Shown here: positions 37,215 through 46,976 of the stretch, one piece after another
Layout of the letters: each line of letters begins with the position of its first letter
Numbering within the stretch: position 1 is the stretch's first letter
Assembly (NCBI GenBank): GCA_944381555.1
Contig: CALWLL010000008.1
Location: 1 to 64,000 of the forward strand
Length of the DNA: 64,000 bases
Direction: 5' to 3'
Origin: an uncultured Agathobacter sp.
GTDB taxonomy: Bacteria; Bacillota; Clostridia; Lachnospirales; Lachnospiraceae
Made by a program: the position numbers and the translations under genes
The notes under the pieces: model-generated
The model's database searches: none
What the model was told of the DNA's origin: nothing
Seen by the model: the letters and a program-made list of their open reading frames with translations, nothing else

Positions 37215-37350
37215 TTAAAATAAAACGTGCGCCCGACGCACACTTTCGCGCCGAGCGGTATCGCAAAGCGATTCCTTCCTTTCCGCAAGATGCGCATCCA
37301 CCGCGAAGCGTTTTTATATCATAGGAACGTCATTTTCCTTCGCGCGTTAA
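37215..37350. repeat. GC-rich multi-hairpin element upstream of nusB
   Basis: About 130 bases far richer in G+C than their surroundings. It holds perfect hairpins GTGCG/CGCAC (37227-37231/37237-37241) and ATCGC/GCGAT (37260-37264/37268-37272) and the palindrome GATGCGCATC (37289-37298), plus CGCGAAGCG and CGCGCG segments. It fills most of the nusB leader. It looks like an interspersed repeat or a structured leader RNA. No second copy occurs in this window. Confidence 0.5.
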
Positions 37351-37381
37351 TGTATCACGGCCTTTTCTATGATAGAAAAAA

Positions 37382-37402
37382 GGATGCCGCACTTCGACAT
37401 CC
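37382..37402 (-). terminator. Terminator of the Asp23-family gene
   Basis: GGATG (37382-37386) pairs with CATCC (37398-37402) with partial inner pairing; TTTTTTC follows on the minus strand. It is about 35 bases after the stop at 37438. Confidence 0.55.
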
Positions 37403-37437
37403 CCTATTATACTACAAATATGAAGTTTTAAAAAGTA

Positions 37438-37812
37438 CTAATTATCCCCCATATCCACACTTGCAACACGAATGTTTACAACTGCTACTGTAAGACCCGT
37501 CATATTCTCAATAGATGTTTTCACTCTTTCCTGTACCTTTGCAGAAACTTCAGGAATTGCATATCCATACGCGATATTAAGCGCCACATCAACCTTGATT
37601 TCTTCATCTAAAATTTCTACGAATATGCCTTTAGAAAGATTCTTCATTCCAAGCTTGCTTACAATCTCATTGGTAATATTGCCTGCCATTGAGCTGACAC
37701 CTTCTACTTCCGTAGCTGCGAGTCCTGCGATAATCGCAACAACCTCTTCGGAAACCCTCACTTCACCACTCTCATCTGCTTTTATCTGAAATGTCTTATT
37801 TGCTTCTGCCAT
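37438..37812 (-). CDS. Asp23/Gls24-family envelope-stress protein
   Basis: 124 residues behind AGGAGGT. The whole length is the Asp23 domain (VRVSEEVVAIIAGLAATEVEGV; IAYGYAIPEVSAKVQERVKTSIENMTGL). Such proteins are abundant, membrane-associated and often upstream of nusB in clostridia. Separate promoter upstream and terminator downstream, so not part of the nusB operon proper. Confidence 0.9.
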   Translation of the reverse strand: MAEANKTFQIKADESGEVRVSEEVVAIIAGLAATEVEGVSSMAGNITNEIVSKLGMKNLSKGIFVEILDEEIKVDVALNIAYGYAIPEVSAKVQERVKTSIENMTGLTVAVVNIRVASVDMGDN

Positions 37813-37855
37813 AATACTTTACCTCCTAAGTAATATTCTTTGGATATTATAACAG

Positions 37856-37885
37856 ATTATACCTTGTTTGGAAACAAAATATCAA
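37856..37885 (-). promoter_or_regulatory. Promoter of the Asp23-family gene
   Basis: Minus-strand TTGATA (37880-37885) and TATAAT (37856-37861), 18-base spacer; a second TATAAT lies 10 bases further downstream. Confidence 0.6.
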
Positions 37886-37887
37886 AA

Positions 37888-37916
37888 AAAGAGTCCGAAA
37901 AAAATTCGGACTCTTT
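37888..37916 (-). terminator. Terminator of glgC-glgD
   Basis: GAGTCCGAA (37891-37899) pairs with TTCGGACTC (37905-37913), followed on the minus strand by TTTTTTT. Eight bases past the glgD stop. Confidence 0.88.
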
Positions 37917-37923
37917 CAAATCA

Positions 37924-39072
37924 CTAGACTATTTGTTTTTTAGACACATATACCTGGAAGGAATCGGTTCCCATTAAAGATTTGCCCTCTGTAATCATAA
38001 CATTCTTGTCAGTAATTACATATTCCACGCAGGCGTTTTCCCCGATAACTGTATCTTGCATAAGAACACAGTTCTTAACTTTAGCGCCTTTTTTCACTTT
38101 AACGCCACGGAATAGAATACTGTTTTCTACTTCTCCTTCAATTACACAGCCATCAGCCGCCATAATATTAGACACCTTTGCGCCCTTGATGTATCTGGTT
38201 GGATTATCATCACGAATCTTTGTATAAATCTGTCCCGGTCCGAAAAGCCCTTCTAGGTTTTCTTCTTGAAGAAGCTTCATATTCTCGTCAAAATAACTCT
38301 TCATATCGTGAATATACGCAACATATCCATCGAAGCAGTATCCCTGAACGTCTAACATATCAATCTGCGGAGCAATAACATCTCTTTCAAATGAAGTAAA
38401 TCCGAGAACAAATGCTTCGTCAATCAGACGAATGAGAAGTTCTCTCTCTATTACATAAATATTCATAGAGAAGTTTACTTCGCCGTCTCTCCTTGAGTTC
38501 ACAAAGAGCTGTTTTACACGGTTTCCATCTAAATCAAAGCTGTAGTATAAGTCCTGACTGGATTCTAATGGTTTTTTGAATTTGTCAGGAATCTCCTGTT
38601 TACGGTATACTGCGGTAATATCAGCGCCGCTTTTTCTATGGGCATCTAACAACGCATGGAAATCAATGTTTGCCGCAAAGTTTGTATCCGCCATTACAAC
38701 ATACTTTTCTTTCTGCGATACAAGGAATGTTTTGATGCTCTCTAGCGCTTCAACACGGCCATTATATACTTTTACATTTTTCTGTGCAAAAGGCGGGATA
38801 ATATTTAATCCACCCTTCTTGCGCGCAAGATCCCATTCACGGCCGGACCCGAGATGATCCATAAGAGACTGGTAGTTTTCGCGTGCTATTAAAGAAATAT
38901 TATCAATACCAGCGCGGGCCATTCCTGAAATAAGAAAGTCGCAAAGGCGATAACGGCTTGCAAACGGAATCGAAGCCATAAGCCGTTCTGTTACAAGTTC
39001 CGGCACTAATCCGTCATAGCTATTAGGAAAAATAATGCCCAACGCTTCATTATTTGTAATTGATTTTAGCAT
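37924..39072 (-). CDS. glgD: Glucose-1-phosphate adenylyltransferase subunit GlgD
   Basis: 382 residues. Nucleotidyltransferase domain followed by a C-terminal beta-helix ([19 protein letters not shown]). Compared with GlgC the N-terminal GGXGXRL loop is replaced by [14 protein letters not shown], so it probably lacks catalysis and modulates GlgC, as described for Firmicute GlgCD pairs. Its start overlaps the glgC stop by 7 bases. Confidence 0.93.
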   Translation of the reverse strand: MLKSITNNEALGIIFPNSYDGLVPELVTERLMASIPFASRYRLCDFLISGMARAGIDNISLIARENYQSLMDHLGSGREWDLARKKGGLNIIPPFAQKNVKVYNGRVEALESIKTFLVSQKEKYVVMADTNFAANIDFHALLDAHRKSGADITAVYRKQEIPDKFKKPLESSQDLYYSFDLDGNRVKQLFVNSRRDGEVNFSMNIYVIERELLIRLIDEAFVLGFTSFERDVIAPQIDMLDVQGYCFDGYVAYIHDMKSYFDENMKLLQEENLEGLFGPGQIYTKIRDDNPTRYIKGAKVSNIMAADGCVIEGEVENSILFRGVKVKKGAKVKNCVLMQDTVIGENACVEYVITDKNVMITEGKSLMGTDSFQVYVSKKQIV

Positions 39073-40277
39073 TGTTCTTCTCCCTCCTTAACATCTTTAT
39101 ACACCATAGCTTTTGGTCCAATCTTGGCATTTGCTCCAATCGTAACATTCGATCCTACATGGGCAACATTACCGATGCCTCCTTCTGCCGGTATTTCGCC
39201 CACTATGGCATTTTCACCCACTACTACATTTTCAGCAATGATACAGTGTTTTACAACTGCACCTGTCTTAATGGTTGTGCCGCCCATAACTACTGCATCT
39301 TCTACAACCGCACCTTCTTCAACCGTTGCACCTGCGAAGAGAATAGAATGCTTTACGATACCTTTAACGTCACAGCCATCTGTAATCATAGAATCTTCCA
39401 CAACTGCACAAGGAGCAATCCTGTGTCCCGTCATTCCGCTGTTGCGGCTATAAATCTTCCAGTCTTCATCAAAGAGGTCAATCCCGCTGTTTTCCGGATC
39501 AAGCACTTCCATATTAGCTTCCCAGAGAGAGCCGATGGTTCCGACATCTTTCCAGTATCCATCGAAATGATATGCATACATCTTGCGGTTATCCCGCAGA
39601 AGATTTGGAATAATATTCTTTCCGAAATCATTCTCAGAATTTGGATCTGCTTCGTCTTCAATGAGGTATTTTTTCAAAATGTCCCAGTTAAAAATGTAAA
39701 TACCCATTGACGCAAGATTTGATTTCGGATTCTTTGGTTTTTCCTGAAACTCCGTAATCCTGTCATTTTCATCTGTAACCATAAGACCAAAACGGGAAGC
39801 ATCATCCCAAGGAACCTCCATGACCGCCACCGAAAACTCAGCTTCCTTTTCTTTATGGAAGCGTAAGAAATCACTATAATCCTGTTTACAAATCTGGTCA
39901 CCGGAAAGAATGATAACATATTCCGGGTCATAACGTTCAATAAATGAGATATGCTGATAAATGGCATTTGCTGTTCCCTTGAACCAATCAGAACCCGATG
40001 CTTTCTGATACGGCGGAAGCACATGCACACCCCCGTATAGACGGTCAAGGTCCCAAGGCTGGCCATTTCCAATATATTCATTCAGTACTACAGGCTGATA
40101 CTGCGTTAAAATGCCTACGGTATCAATACCCGAGTTTACACAGTTCGAAAGCGGAAAGTCTATGATACGATACTTTCCACCAAAAGGAACTGCCGGCTTT
40201 GCAAGGTTCTGAGTCAATGCATATAATCTGGAGCCTTGTCCCCCAGCAAGAAGCATTGCAACCATCTCTTTTGCCAT
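39066..40277 (-). CDS. glgC: Glucose-1-phosphate adenylyltransferase GlgC
   Basis: 403 residues. Makes ADP-glucose for glycogen. Catalytic loop [47 protein letters not shown] and the C-terminal hexapeptide beta-helix ([17 protein letters not shown]). The full active-site loop distinguishes it from the adjoining GlgD. First gene of the two-gene operon. Confidence 0.96.
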   Translation of the reverse strand: MAKEMVAMLLAGGQGSRLYALTQNLAKPAVPFGGKYRIIDFPLSNCVNSGIDTVGILTQYQPVVLNEYIGNGQPWDLDRLYGGVHVLPPYQKASGSDWFKGTANAIYQHISFIERYDPEYVIILSGDQICKQDYSDFLRFHKEKEAEFSVAVMEVPWDDASRFGLMVTDENDRITEFQEKPKNPKSNLASMGIYIFNWDILKKYLIEDEADPNSENDFGKNIIPNLLRDNRKMYAYHFDGYWKDVGTIGSLWEANMEVLDPENSGIDLFDEDWKIYSRNSGMTGHRIAPCAVVEDSMITDGCDVKGIVKHSILFAGATVEEGAVVEDAVVMGGTTIKTGAVVKHCIIAENVVVGENAIVGEIPAEGGIGNVAHVGSNVTIGANAKIGPKAMVYKDVKEGEEQC

Positions 40278-40336
40278 AATTATTTCCCCCTTTATGTATT
40301 CGTTGTCCTTGATTGGATATTATTTATATATATATT

Positions 40337-40365
40337 ATCATAAATAAGTAAATATTACTAGTTAA
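40337..40365 (-). promoter_or_regulatory. Candidate glgC promoter
   Basis: Minus-strand TTAACT (40360-40365) and TATGAT (40337-40342), 17-base spacer, about 60 bases before the start codon. The surrounding 40278-40450 is very A/T-rich and holds nothing else recognisable. Confidence 0.4.
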
Positions 40366-40452
40366 AAGTTAAATTTTAACTGTTTTTTATCCATTTTTTA
40401 CAATAAATTACATAATTTTCCAATTTTTGAGCAACAAGGGTGTAAGGTATCA

Positions 40453-40489
40453 AAAAACGCTGCTGCGAATTTATTCGCAACAGCGTTTT
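40453..40489 (-). terminator. Terminator of the adhE-phosphotransferase unit
   Basis: AAAACGCTG..TGCGAAT pairs with ATTCGCA..CAGCGTTTT in a long stem with one mismatch; TTTTTTG follows on the minus strand, 13 bases after the stop. Confidence 0.88.
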
Positions 40490-40501
40490 CTCTCCTATAT
40501 C

Positions 40502-41260
40502 TTATTCGAAGTCCATAACATCAACCCATCTCATAAGAAATTCTTTTTCTAATTCATTTTCTTTACTAAGCTGGGATGCTGCTACAATCGGAAGCCATTT
40601 CTGTACATACTGTCTTGCAGTATCACTCTTCTTACAGTACATATTCATGTATAAATCTGCTCTTTCCTGATTTTTAAGTGCAAACCACAGATATGTCATT
40701 GCAGCATCTGCACTGGCATTACCCTGTGTTACATGTGCCCAGTCGATAACAGTTAACTTGCCGTCCTCACCAACTACTACGTTTGTTGGGTTATAGTCGC
40801 CATGACAAAGTTTTGTATGCTTTGGCATACTTTCAAGTCTGGCAAGAAGTTCATATCTTGTTGTAGCATCAATAATCTTTAAGCTGTTAATCTGACGAGC
40901 TAATTTATCTTTTAACTTATTAACAAGTGGTGACTTTTTGCTGTGGATTTCTAACTGTAAATCCACAAACTGTTCCATGTAGGATTCGAGTTTTTCCGGA
41001 TGCTTATCCATGAGTTCTTCTAATGTTGTACCTTCTACATAGTCGATTACAAGAGCCCATTTTCCATCGATTTCCACAACTTCTTTTACAGCTGGAACAG
41101 GAAGTCCTGTTTCTTCCGCTCTCGCGTTGTTTACCGCTTCATTGAACACGTCGGATTTTGCATGCGTTACTTCATGAAGTTTCACAATGCTGTCCCCTGA
41201 TTTGTAAACCTCTTTGTTTGGACGTTTGATAATAAGATTTTCTTTGCTTAAGTTATACAT
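40502..41260 (-). CDS. Aminoglycoside/choline-kinase-type phosphotransferase
   Basis: 252 residues. Protein-kinase-like small-molecule kinase fold: catalytic CHGDYNPTNVVVG and the metal-binding VIDWAHVTQGNAS are intact; the N-terminal NLIIKRPNKEVYKSGDSIVKLH may hold the ATP-lysine. The substrate cannot be told; annotation as antibiotic resistance would be unsafe. It follows adhE with a 15-base gap and shares its terminator, so it is expressed with fermentation genes. Confidence 0.75.
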   Translation of the reverse strand: MYNLSKENLIIKRPNKEVYKSGDSIVKLHEVTHAKSDVFNEAVNNARAEETGLPVPAVKEVVEIDGKWALVIDYVEGTTLEELMDKHPEKLESYMEQFVDLQLEIHSKKSPLVNKLKDKLARQINSLKIIDATTRYELLARLESMPKHTKLCHGDYNPTNVVVGEDGKLTVIDWAHVTQGNASADAAMTYLWFALKNQERADLYMNMYCKKSDTARQYVQKWLPIVAASQLSKENELEKEFLMRWVDVMDFE

Positions 41261-41275
41261 ATCAGTTCCCCCTTC

Positions 41276-43867
41276 TTATTTACCGTAGTATGCTCTTAAG
41301 TACATTTCTTTGATTTCTGACATAAGTGGATATCTTGGATTTGCACCGGTACACTGGTCGTCAAATGCCTGTTCTACCATGTCATCTAATGTATCGAGGA
41401 AGTACTGCTCATCTACACCATAATCTTTGATGGTTTTCTTGATGCCAACTCCCTCTTTTAAATTTTCTATCTTTTCGATGAATTTTTCAAGAGTTTCTTT
41501 ATCATCTTTTCCAAAAATTCCTAAGAAGTTTGCACATTCAACATAACGTTCTAAGGTATGTGGATACTGATACTGTGAGAATGTTCCCATCTTAGTAGGT
41601 ACATCTGTTGCATTAAATCTCATAACTTCTGTAATAAGAAGTGCGTTTGCAACACCATGTGGCAGGTGATGGAAAGCACCTAATTTATGTGCCATTGAGT
41701 GACATACGCCAAGGAATGCATTTGCAAACGCCATACCTGCGAGTGTAGAAGCATCTGCCATTTTTTCTCTTGCGATTGGGTCATTTGCACCATTTTCATA
41801 TGCAGATGGTAAATATGCAAAGATGTTTTTCATCGCCTTTAATGCAAGACCATCTGTATAATCCGTTGCCATAATAGACGCATATGCTTCTAATGCATGT
41901 GTTAATGCGTCAATACCGGATGCACTTGTAAGACCCTTTGGCTGTGTCATCATATTGTCAGCATCGATAATTGCCATGTTTGGAAGCAATTCGTAATCTG
42001 CAAGCGGATATTTTACACCTGTTTTTTCATCTGTGATTACAGCAAACGGGGTTACTTCCGAACCTGTACCTGAAGATGTTGGAATTGCTACAAAGTAAGC
42101 TTTTTCGCCCATCTTAGGGAATGTATATACACGTTTGCGGATGTCCATAAAGCGCATTGCCATATCAAGGAAGTCTGCTTCCGGATGTTCGTACATTACC
42201 CACATAATCTTACCTGCATCCATTGCGGAACCACCGCCGAGAGCAATGATTACGTCCGGCTCAAAGCTTCTCATGCATTCTGCTCCCGCTTTTGCACACG
42301 CAAGAGTTGGATCCGGAGCAACTTCATAGAAACATGTATGCTGAATCTGTAATTCATCTAATTTTTCTTCAATTGCTTTTACATATCCGTTTTTGTACAA
42401 AAAGCTATCGGTTACGATAAATGCTTTTTTCTTACCAAGTACTTTACCAAGTTCATCTAAGGCTACCGGCATACAGCCTTTTTTGAAATATACCTTCTGA
42501 GGTGTTCTAAACCAGAGCATATTTTCTCTCCTTTCAGCTACTGTCTTAATGTTGATTAAGTGTTTTACACCAACGTTTTCTGAAACGGAGTTTCCGCCCC
42601 AGGAACCGCAGCCTAAGGTTAAGGAAGGTGCTAATTTAAAGTTATAAAGGTCGCCGATTCCGCCATGTGCAGAAGGTGTGTTTACAAGAATCCTGCAAGT
42701 CTTCATTGCAGCCGCATGTTTTGCTAATTTTTCTGTCTGTGACGGATGTGCATAAATGGATGCAGTATGTCCATAACCTCCATCTGCTACTAACTGTGCT
42801 GCTTTTTCCAATGCTTCATCAAAGGTTTTCGCTTTATACATTGCTAATACCGGTGATAATTTTTCATGAGCGAATTCTTCTGATAAATCAACAGATTCTA
42901 CTTCACCAATCAGGATCTTTGTTTCTTCCGGTACTGTTACGCCTGCAAGCTGGGCAATCTTATATGCTGACTGACCTACAATTTTAGCGTTTAATGAACC
43001 ATTGATAATAATTGTTTTTCTGACTTTGTCTAATTCGTCTTTCTTTAAGAAGTAACATCCCCGACGTGCAAATTCTGCTTTTACTTCTTTGTATACTTTG
43101 TCCATAACGGTTACAGACTGTTCTGACGCACAAATCATACCATTATCAAATGTTTTGGAATGGATAATGGAACTAACCGCCATCTTAATATCAGCAGAAT
43201 CGTCAATGATAACCGGAGTATTGCCTGCACCTACACCAAGTGCCGGTTTTCCTGAAGAATATGCTGCCCTAACCATACCAGGACCACCTGTTGCAAGGAT
43301 GATGTCAGCTTCTTTCATAACTTCGTTTGTAAGCTCTAAGGATGGCTCATCAATCCAGCCGATGATCCCTTCCGGCGCTCCGGCTTTTACGGCTGCCTCC
43401 AATACGATTTTAGCAGCTTCAATTGTTGAGTTCTTTGCGCGAGGATGCGGGCTGATAATGATTGCATTTCTTGTCTTTAGGGCAAGAAGTGTTTTAAAAA
43501 TAGCCGTAGATGTCGGGTTTGTGGTTGGAATAACCGCAGCAATCAAACCGATTGGTTCCGCAATCTTTTTAATTCCGAAAGCCTTATCCTCCTCGATAAC
43601 ACCACAAGTTTTTGTATCTTTATATGCATTGTAAATATATTCTGCGGCATAGTGGTTTTTGATAACCTTATCTTCTACGATTCCCATGCCGGTCTCTGCA
43701 ACAGCAGCTTTTGCCAGTGGAATACGCTGTGAATTTGCTGCCATAGCTGCTTCAAAAAAGATTTTGTCAACCTGTTCCTGTGTATAGGTTGCAAATACTC
43801 TCTGTGCTTCTTTCATTGCATTCATTTTAGCAAGCAGAGCTTCAACAGAATTGATTGTGTTTGACAT
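41276..43867 (-). CDS. adhE: Bifunctional acetaldehyde-CoA/alcohol dehydrogenase
   Basis: 863 residues from ATG 43867 (GGAGG upstream). The N-terminal half (about 1-440) is CoA-acylating aldehyde dehydrogenase with the catalytic cysteine in NGMICASEQS. The C-terminal half is an iron-dependent alcohol dehydrogenase (GGGSAMDAGKIMW; the metal-binding HALEAYAS and CHSMAHKLGAFHHLPHG). Together they turn acetyl-CoA to ethanol with two NADH, regenerating NAD in fermentation. The promoter overlaps a Rex-site candidate, fitting control by NADH/NAD ratio. Confidence 0.97.
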   Translation of the reverse strand: MSNTINSVEALLAKMNAMKEAQRVFATYTQEQVDKIFFEAAMAANSQRIPLAKAAVAETGMGIVEDKVIKNHYAAEYIYNAYKDTKTCGVIEEDKAFGIKKIAEPIGLIAAVIPTTNPTSTAIFKTLLALKTRNAIIISPHPRAKNSTIEAAKIVLEAAVKAGAPEGIIGWIDEPSLELTNEVMKEADIILATGGPGMVRAAYSSGKPALGVGAGNTPVIIDDSADIKMAVSSIIHSKTFDNGMICASEQSVTVMDKVYKEVKAEFARRGCYFLKKDELDKVRKTIIINGSLNAKIVGQSAYKIAQLAGVTVPEETKILIGEVESVDLSEEFAHEKLSPVLAMYKAKTFDEALEKAAQLVADGGYGHTASIYAHPSQTEKLAKHAAAMKTCRILVNTPSAHGGIGDLYNFKLAPSLTLGCGSWGGNSVSENVGVKHLINIKTVAERRENMLWFRTPQKVYFKKGCMPVALDELGKVLGKKKAFIVTDSFLYKNGYVKAIEEKLDELQIQHTCFYEVAPDPTLACAKAGAECMRSFEPDVIIALGGGSAMDAGKIMWVMYEHPEADFLDMAMRFMDIRKRVYTFPKMGEKAYFVAIPTSSGTGSEVTPFAVITDEKTGVKYPLADYELLPNMAIIDADNMMTQPKGLTSASGIDALTHALEAYASIMATDYTDGLALKAMKNIFAYLPSAYENGANDPIAREKMADASTLAGMAFANAFLGVCHSMAHKLGAFHHLPHGVANALLITEVMRFNATDVPTKMGTFSQYQYPHTLERYVECANFLGIFGKDDKETLEKFIEKIENLKEGVGIKKTIKDYGVDEQYFLDTLDDMVEQAFDDQCTGANPRYPLMSEIKEMYLRAYYGK

Positions 43868-43887
43868 TTTTCTACCTCCAGAAAAGT

Positions 43888-43940
43888 TTGTTAATATTTT
43901 AACCAAATTGAAGTTTAATGGATTGTTAAAAAAATGTCAA
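43888..43940 (-). promoter_or_regulatory. adhE promoter with Rex operator candidate
   Basis: Minus-strand TTGACA (43935-43940) and TAAACT (43912-43917), 17-base spacer. Over the expected start point, 43888-43906 reads TTGTTAATATTTTAACCAA, matching the Rex consensus TTGTTAA-N4-TTAACAA except for one base. A half-site TTGTTAA (43923-43929) lies in the spacer. Rex would block transcription when NADH is low. Confidence 0.65.
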
Positions 43941-43945
43941 TACAA

Positions 43946-43975
43946 AAAACGCAGGAAAATAATTTCCTACGTTTT
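43946..43975 (-). terminator. Terminator of metA
   Basis: AAAACG..AGGAAA pairs with TTTCCT..CGTTTT with one mismatch; TTTTTT follows on the minus strand. It lies between metA and the adhE promoter. Confidence 0.8.
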
Positions 43976-44028
43976 CACTAATTCTTTGTTAATTGCTTCA
44001 CGTTTTTTGTCGATTTTTACAAGTCGTC

Positions 44029-44967
44029 TTATTTTTTATCCTTGTAAATCTGTTCTGTATGTATAAAATCATACGGAGTTGTCTGATAAACATAGTAATT
44101 CAGATAATTAAAGTATAATAAATTGCCATGAGAACGCCATTGCAGCAATGGTTTTTGCGTGCAGTCATTATTCGGATAATAATTCACGGGTACCTCAATC
44201 GGAAGTCCCTTGTTCTTGTCTCTTAAATATTCGTTTTGCAAAGTGATTCTGTCATACTCCGGGTGTCCCATTACATAAATCTGTTTTCCATCATCCGAAA
44301 TTACCAGAAATACCCCCGCCTCATCTGACTCTGCCAGAATCTTTAAATCTGCGTGCTTTTCAATATCTTCTTTGCGTACTTCGGTGTGTCTGGAATGAGG
44401 CGCATAGAAAATATCGTCAAAGCCCCGGACCAATGGTACTCTCCGGTTCATAACATGGTGCGGATAAATTCCAAACATCTTCTTCCCTAACGGATGCTTC
44501 TGAATGCCATAATGGTAATAAAGCGCAGCCTGCGCACCCCAGCAAAGATGTAAGGTGGAAGTCACATGGGACTTACTCCATTCCATGATCTCGCACATTT
44601 CTTCCCAGTAATCCACCTCTTCAAATCTCATCTGCTCTACCGGCGCCCCCGTGATAATCAGACCGTCAAAGTTCTGGTTCTTTACTTCATCAAATGTCTG
44701 ATAAAACTTGTTCAGATGGCTCATAGAAGTATGCGTCGATTCATGGCTTGATACCATAAGAAACGATACATCCACCTGAATCGGCGTATTCGAAAGCGAA
44801 CGTAAAATCTGAAGCTCTGTCTCTTCCTTTAACGGCATCAGGTTTAAGATTGCAATGCTGATTGGACGAATATCCTGATGCATTGCGCGGTGTTCGTCCA
44901 TGACAAATATGTTTTCCTGTTCTAAAATTTCTTTTGCTGGTAAATCACTTTGAATCTTTATTGGCAT
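44029..44967 (-). CDS. metA: Homoserine O-acetyltransferase MetA
   Basis: 312 residues. Activates homoserine for methionine synthesis. Catalytic Cys142 lies in [11 protein letters not shown] and the His in PEYD/HPEY region ([11 protein letters not shown]). Position 111 is Glu (GAPVEQ), which in the family selects acetyl-CoA rather than succinyl-CoA, so the acetyl form is predicted. It follows ligA with a 26-base gap and no SAM riboswitch or T-box is visible, so it seems read from an upstream promoter. Confidence 0.93.
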   Translation of the reverse strand: MPIKIQSDLPAKEILEQENIFVMDEHRAMHQDIRPISIAILNLMPLKEETELQILRSLSNTPIQVDVSFLMVSSHESTHTSMSHLNKFYQTFDEVKNQNFDGLIITGAPVEQMRFEEVDYWEEMCEIMEWSKSHVTSTLHLCWGAQAALYYHYGIQKHPLGKKMFGIYPHHVMNRRVPLVRGFDDIFYAPHSRHTEVRKEDIEKHADLKILAESDEAGVFLVISDDGKQIYVMGHPEYDRITLQNEYLRDKNKGLPIEVPVNYYPNNDCTQKPLLQWRSHGNLLYFNYLNYYVYQTTPYDFIHTEQIYKDKK

Positions 44968-44993
44968 ATTATTTATTCCTTTTATTATTATTT

Positions 44994-46961
44994 CTATTTT
45001 CCAAACATCTCTATAAAAGTATCTTCTGAAATAATCGAAACCCCTAAATCTTTCGCTTTCTTATTTTTCGATGATGTTGATTCCACATCATTATTCACAA
45101 GATAATTTGTCCTGCCGGATACGGAGCCTGCTACTTTTCCGCCCTGTGCTTCTACATAAGCCTTAAATTCATCCCTGTTCTTAAACTGATGGACGTCGCC
45201 TGTGATTACGAAGGTAAGACCGCTGCAGGTGCCATTCCCGGAATTTATCTTTTTAACCTTCTGCACACTTATTACTTGCAGAAGATGTTCTAAAGCACTT
45301 CGATTCCTTTCATTTGCATACCATTGTAATATAGAATTGGATTTTTCGCCACCAATTCCTTCCACATCTTCAAATCCGGTATTTTTCTTCATACGCTCGA
45401 GAAACCCGTCAAAACCTACGGTATTTACAATTTTTTTTGCAGCATCTGTTCCAATCATCGGAATACAGAGCGCATACATAAAGTTTACCGGATGAACCGT
45501 GCGGCTTTTTTCAATAGCTTTGCCGATGTTTTCACATGACTTCTCGCCAAAACCTTCTAAGCGGCTGATTGCAGGAAAATGTTCTGATAAGCTGTAAATA
45601 TCCGCAAATTCACGGATAAAGCCCTCATTAATAAACCGGAGCATGGTCTGAACGGATAATCCGTCAATATCCATCCCGTTTTTGCTGACAAAACGGCTGA
45701 ACTTTTTCACATTCTTCGCCGTACACTCCGGATTCGTACAATGAAGCGTTTTCGTTCCGCCCACACTAATGTGAATCCGCGTTGCCGCCTTACATACCGG
45801 ACACTTATCCGGAATCTCAACCTCTCCTACTGCATCCTTAACTGCAATACATTTTGGAATGATTTTATTTGCCTTAATCACAGAAAGCGTACATTCTTTC
45901 CCAATGCCAAGACGCTCTATCTCACTTAAGTTGCAGAGAGAAGCTCGGGAAACTGTGGTTCCTTCTATCTGAACCGGTTCAAATACAGCTACCGGGGATA
46001 TAGTAGATACTGCACAGGACCATTCGATATATTTCAAACGACTGTCTACCGCCTCATCCTGCCACTTAAAAGCATATCCGGCTCTAGCTGCATGATGTCC
46101 CGTAATGCTTCCTGTAGAAGCATATTCGGTATCATCATAACATATTACAAGACCATCCACCGGAAGATCCATCTTGCCATTCTCCACAAGCTTTGTCCAT
46201 TTTTCTATCATGGAAGCTATCGTTTTTGCATCTCCAGACTCCCGGTCGACTACGGTAAATTTCATCTTCTCTAAAAAGTCCATTCGCTCGCCCCAGGAAA
46301 CCATTGGTTCATCTATGTGAACAAGTGTGAAGGCATGAAAATGTACCTTCCGGCTTTTGACCTCTTCAACGTCGTCCAAATTAAGTGTACCGGACGCAAG
46401 ATTGCGCGGATTCGCGTATTTTTCATCTTCATCCTCAATCATATCGTTAATCGAAGCAAAATCTGTATAGGAAATAACTGCCTCTCCACGAACCACCAGA
46501 TGACCTTTGTATGGGATTTCCAACGGAAACCCTTTGATTGCATTCTTTAAATGCGTAATGTTGGTTCCCTGTGTCCCATTTCCTCTCGTAAGGATTTTTA
46601 CAAGCCTGCCATTATCATAGGTTAATACCAATGTTAGTCCATCCAGCTTCCAGGATAACCAAATCAGAAGATTTCCTGCCCATTTTTCCAGTTCTTCCAC
46701 CCTTTTGGTTTTTGCAAGAGAAAGCGCCGGATACTCATGCATTTCCTTATTTCCGCCCGTGCTTTCAAAACCCGTATTCTGCGTCGGGCTATCTGGCAGA
46801 ATATATTCTGTTTCCTTTTCTAATGCACTCAGTTCATCAAACAAAGAATCCCATTCATAGTTGGACATAATTTCATCCTGTCCATTGTAATAGGCTTTAG
46901 ATGCCCTGTTCAGTTGTGCTACCAATTCTTCAATCCGGTTGATTTTATTTGTATCCGCCAT
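44994..46961 (-). CDS. Divergent NAD-dependent DNA ligase (LigA-like)
   Basis: 655 residues from ATG 46961 (AGGAG upstream). Domain order of LigA: adenylation (lysine in SWKLDGL), OB fold, zinc finger (CPVC..C..C), helix-hairpin-helix, and C-terminal BRCT ([12 protein letters not shown]). Compared with standard LigA, the active-site motif lacks the usual Glu (E-x-K-x-D-G is SWKLDG), GDG-x-x-GE is GNGTQGT, and the LSL loop is YPALSLAKT. It is therefore probably a second, specialised ligase; the housekeeping copy should lie elsewhere. Operon: rluF-ligA-like-metA. Confidence 0.85.
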   Translation of the reverse strand: MADTNKINRIEELVAQLNRASKAYYNGQDEIMSNYEWDSLFDELSALEKETEYILPDSPTQNTGFESTGGNKEMHEYPALSLAKTKRVEELEKWAGNLLIWLSWKLDGLTLVLTYDNGRLVKILTRGNGTQGTNITHLKNAIKGFPLEIPYKGHLVVRGEAVISYTDFASINDMIEDEDEKYANPRNLASGTLNLDDVEEVKSRKVHFHAFTLVHIDEPMVSWGERMDFLEKMKFTVVDRESGDAKTIASMIEKWTKLVENGKMDLPVDGLVICYDDTEYASTGSITGHHAARAGYAFKWQDEAVDSRLKYIEWSCAVSTISPVAVFEPVQIEGTTVSRASLCNLSEIERLGIGKECTLSVIKANKIIPKCIAVKDAVGEVEIPDKCPVCKAATRIHISVGGTKTLHCTNPECTAKNVKKFSRFVSKNGMDIDGLSVQTMLRFINEGFIREFADIYSLSEHFPAISRLEGFGEKSCENIGKAIEKSRTVHPVNFMYALCIPMIGTDAAKKIVNTVGFDGFLERMKKNTGFEDVEGIGGEKSNSILQWYANERNRSALEHLLQVISVQKVKKINSGNGTCSGLTFVITGDVHQFKNRDEFKAYVEAQGGKVAGSVSGRTNYLVNNDVESTSSKNKKAKDLGVSIISEDTFIEMFGK

Positions 46962-46976
46962 TTCCTGCACTCCTGT

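Noticed and set aside
36794-37297. Longer NusB reaching back to 37297
   Set aside because: The extra codons translate GC-rich hairpins and are not NusB-like.
44007-44014. TTGTCGAT, a possible 0A box upstream of adhE
   Set aside because: Single site about 70 bases above the -35 and on the far side of the metA terminator; an 8-base match with one mismatch is weak without a partner site.
44968-44993. SAM riboswitch or T-box before metA
   Set aside because: Only 26 bases separate the ligase stop from metA; there is no room and no conserved core.
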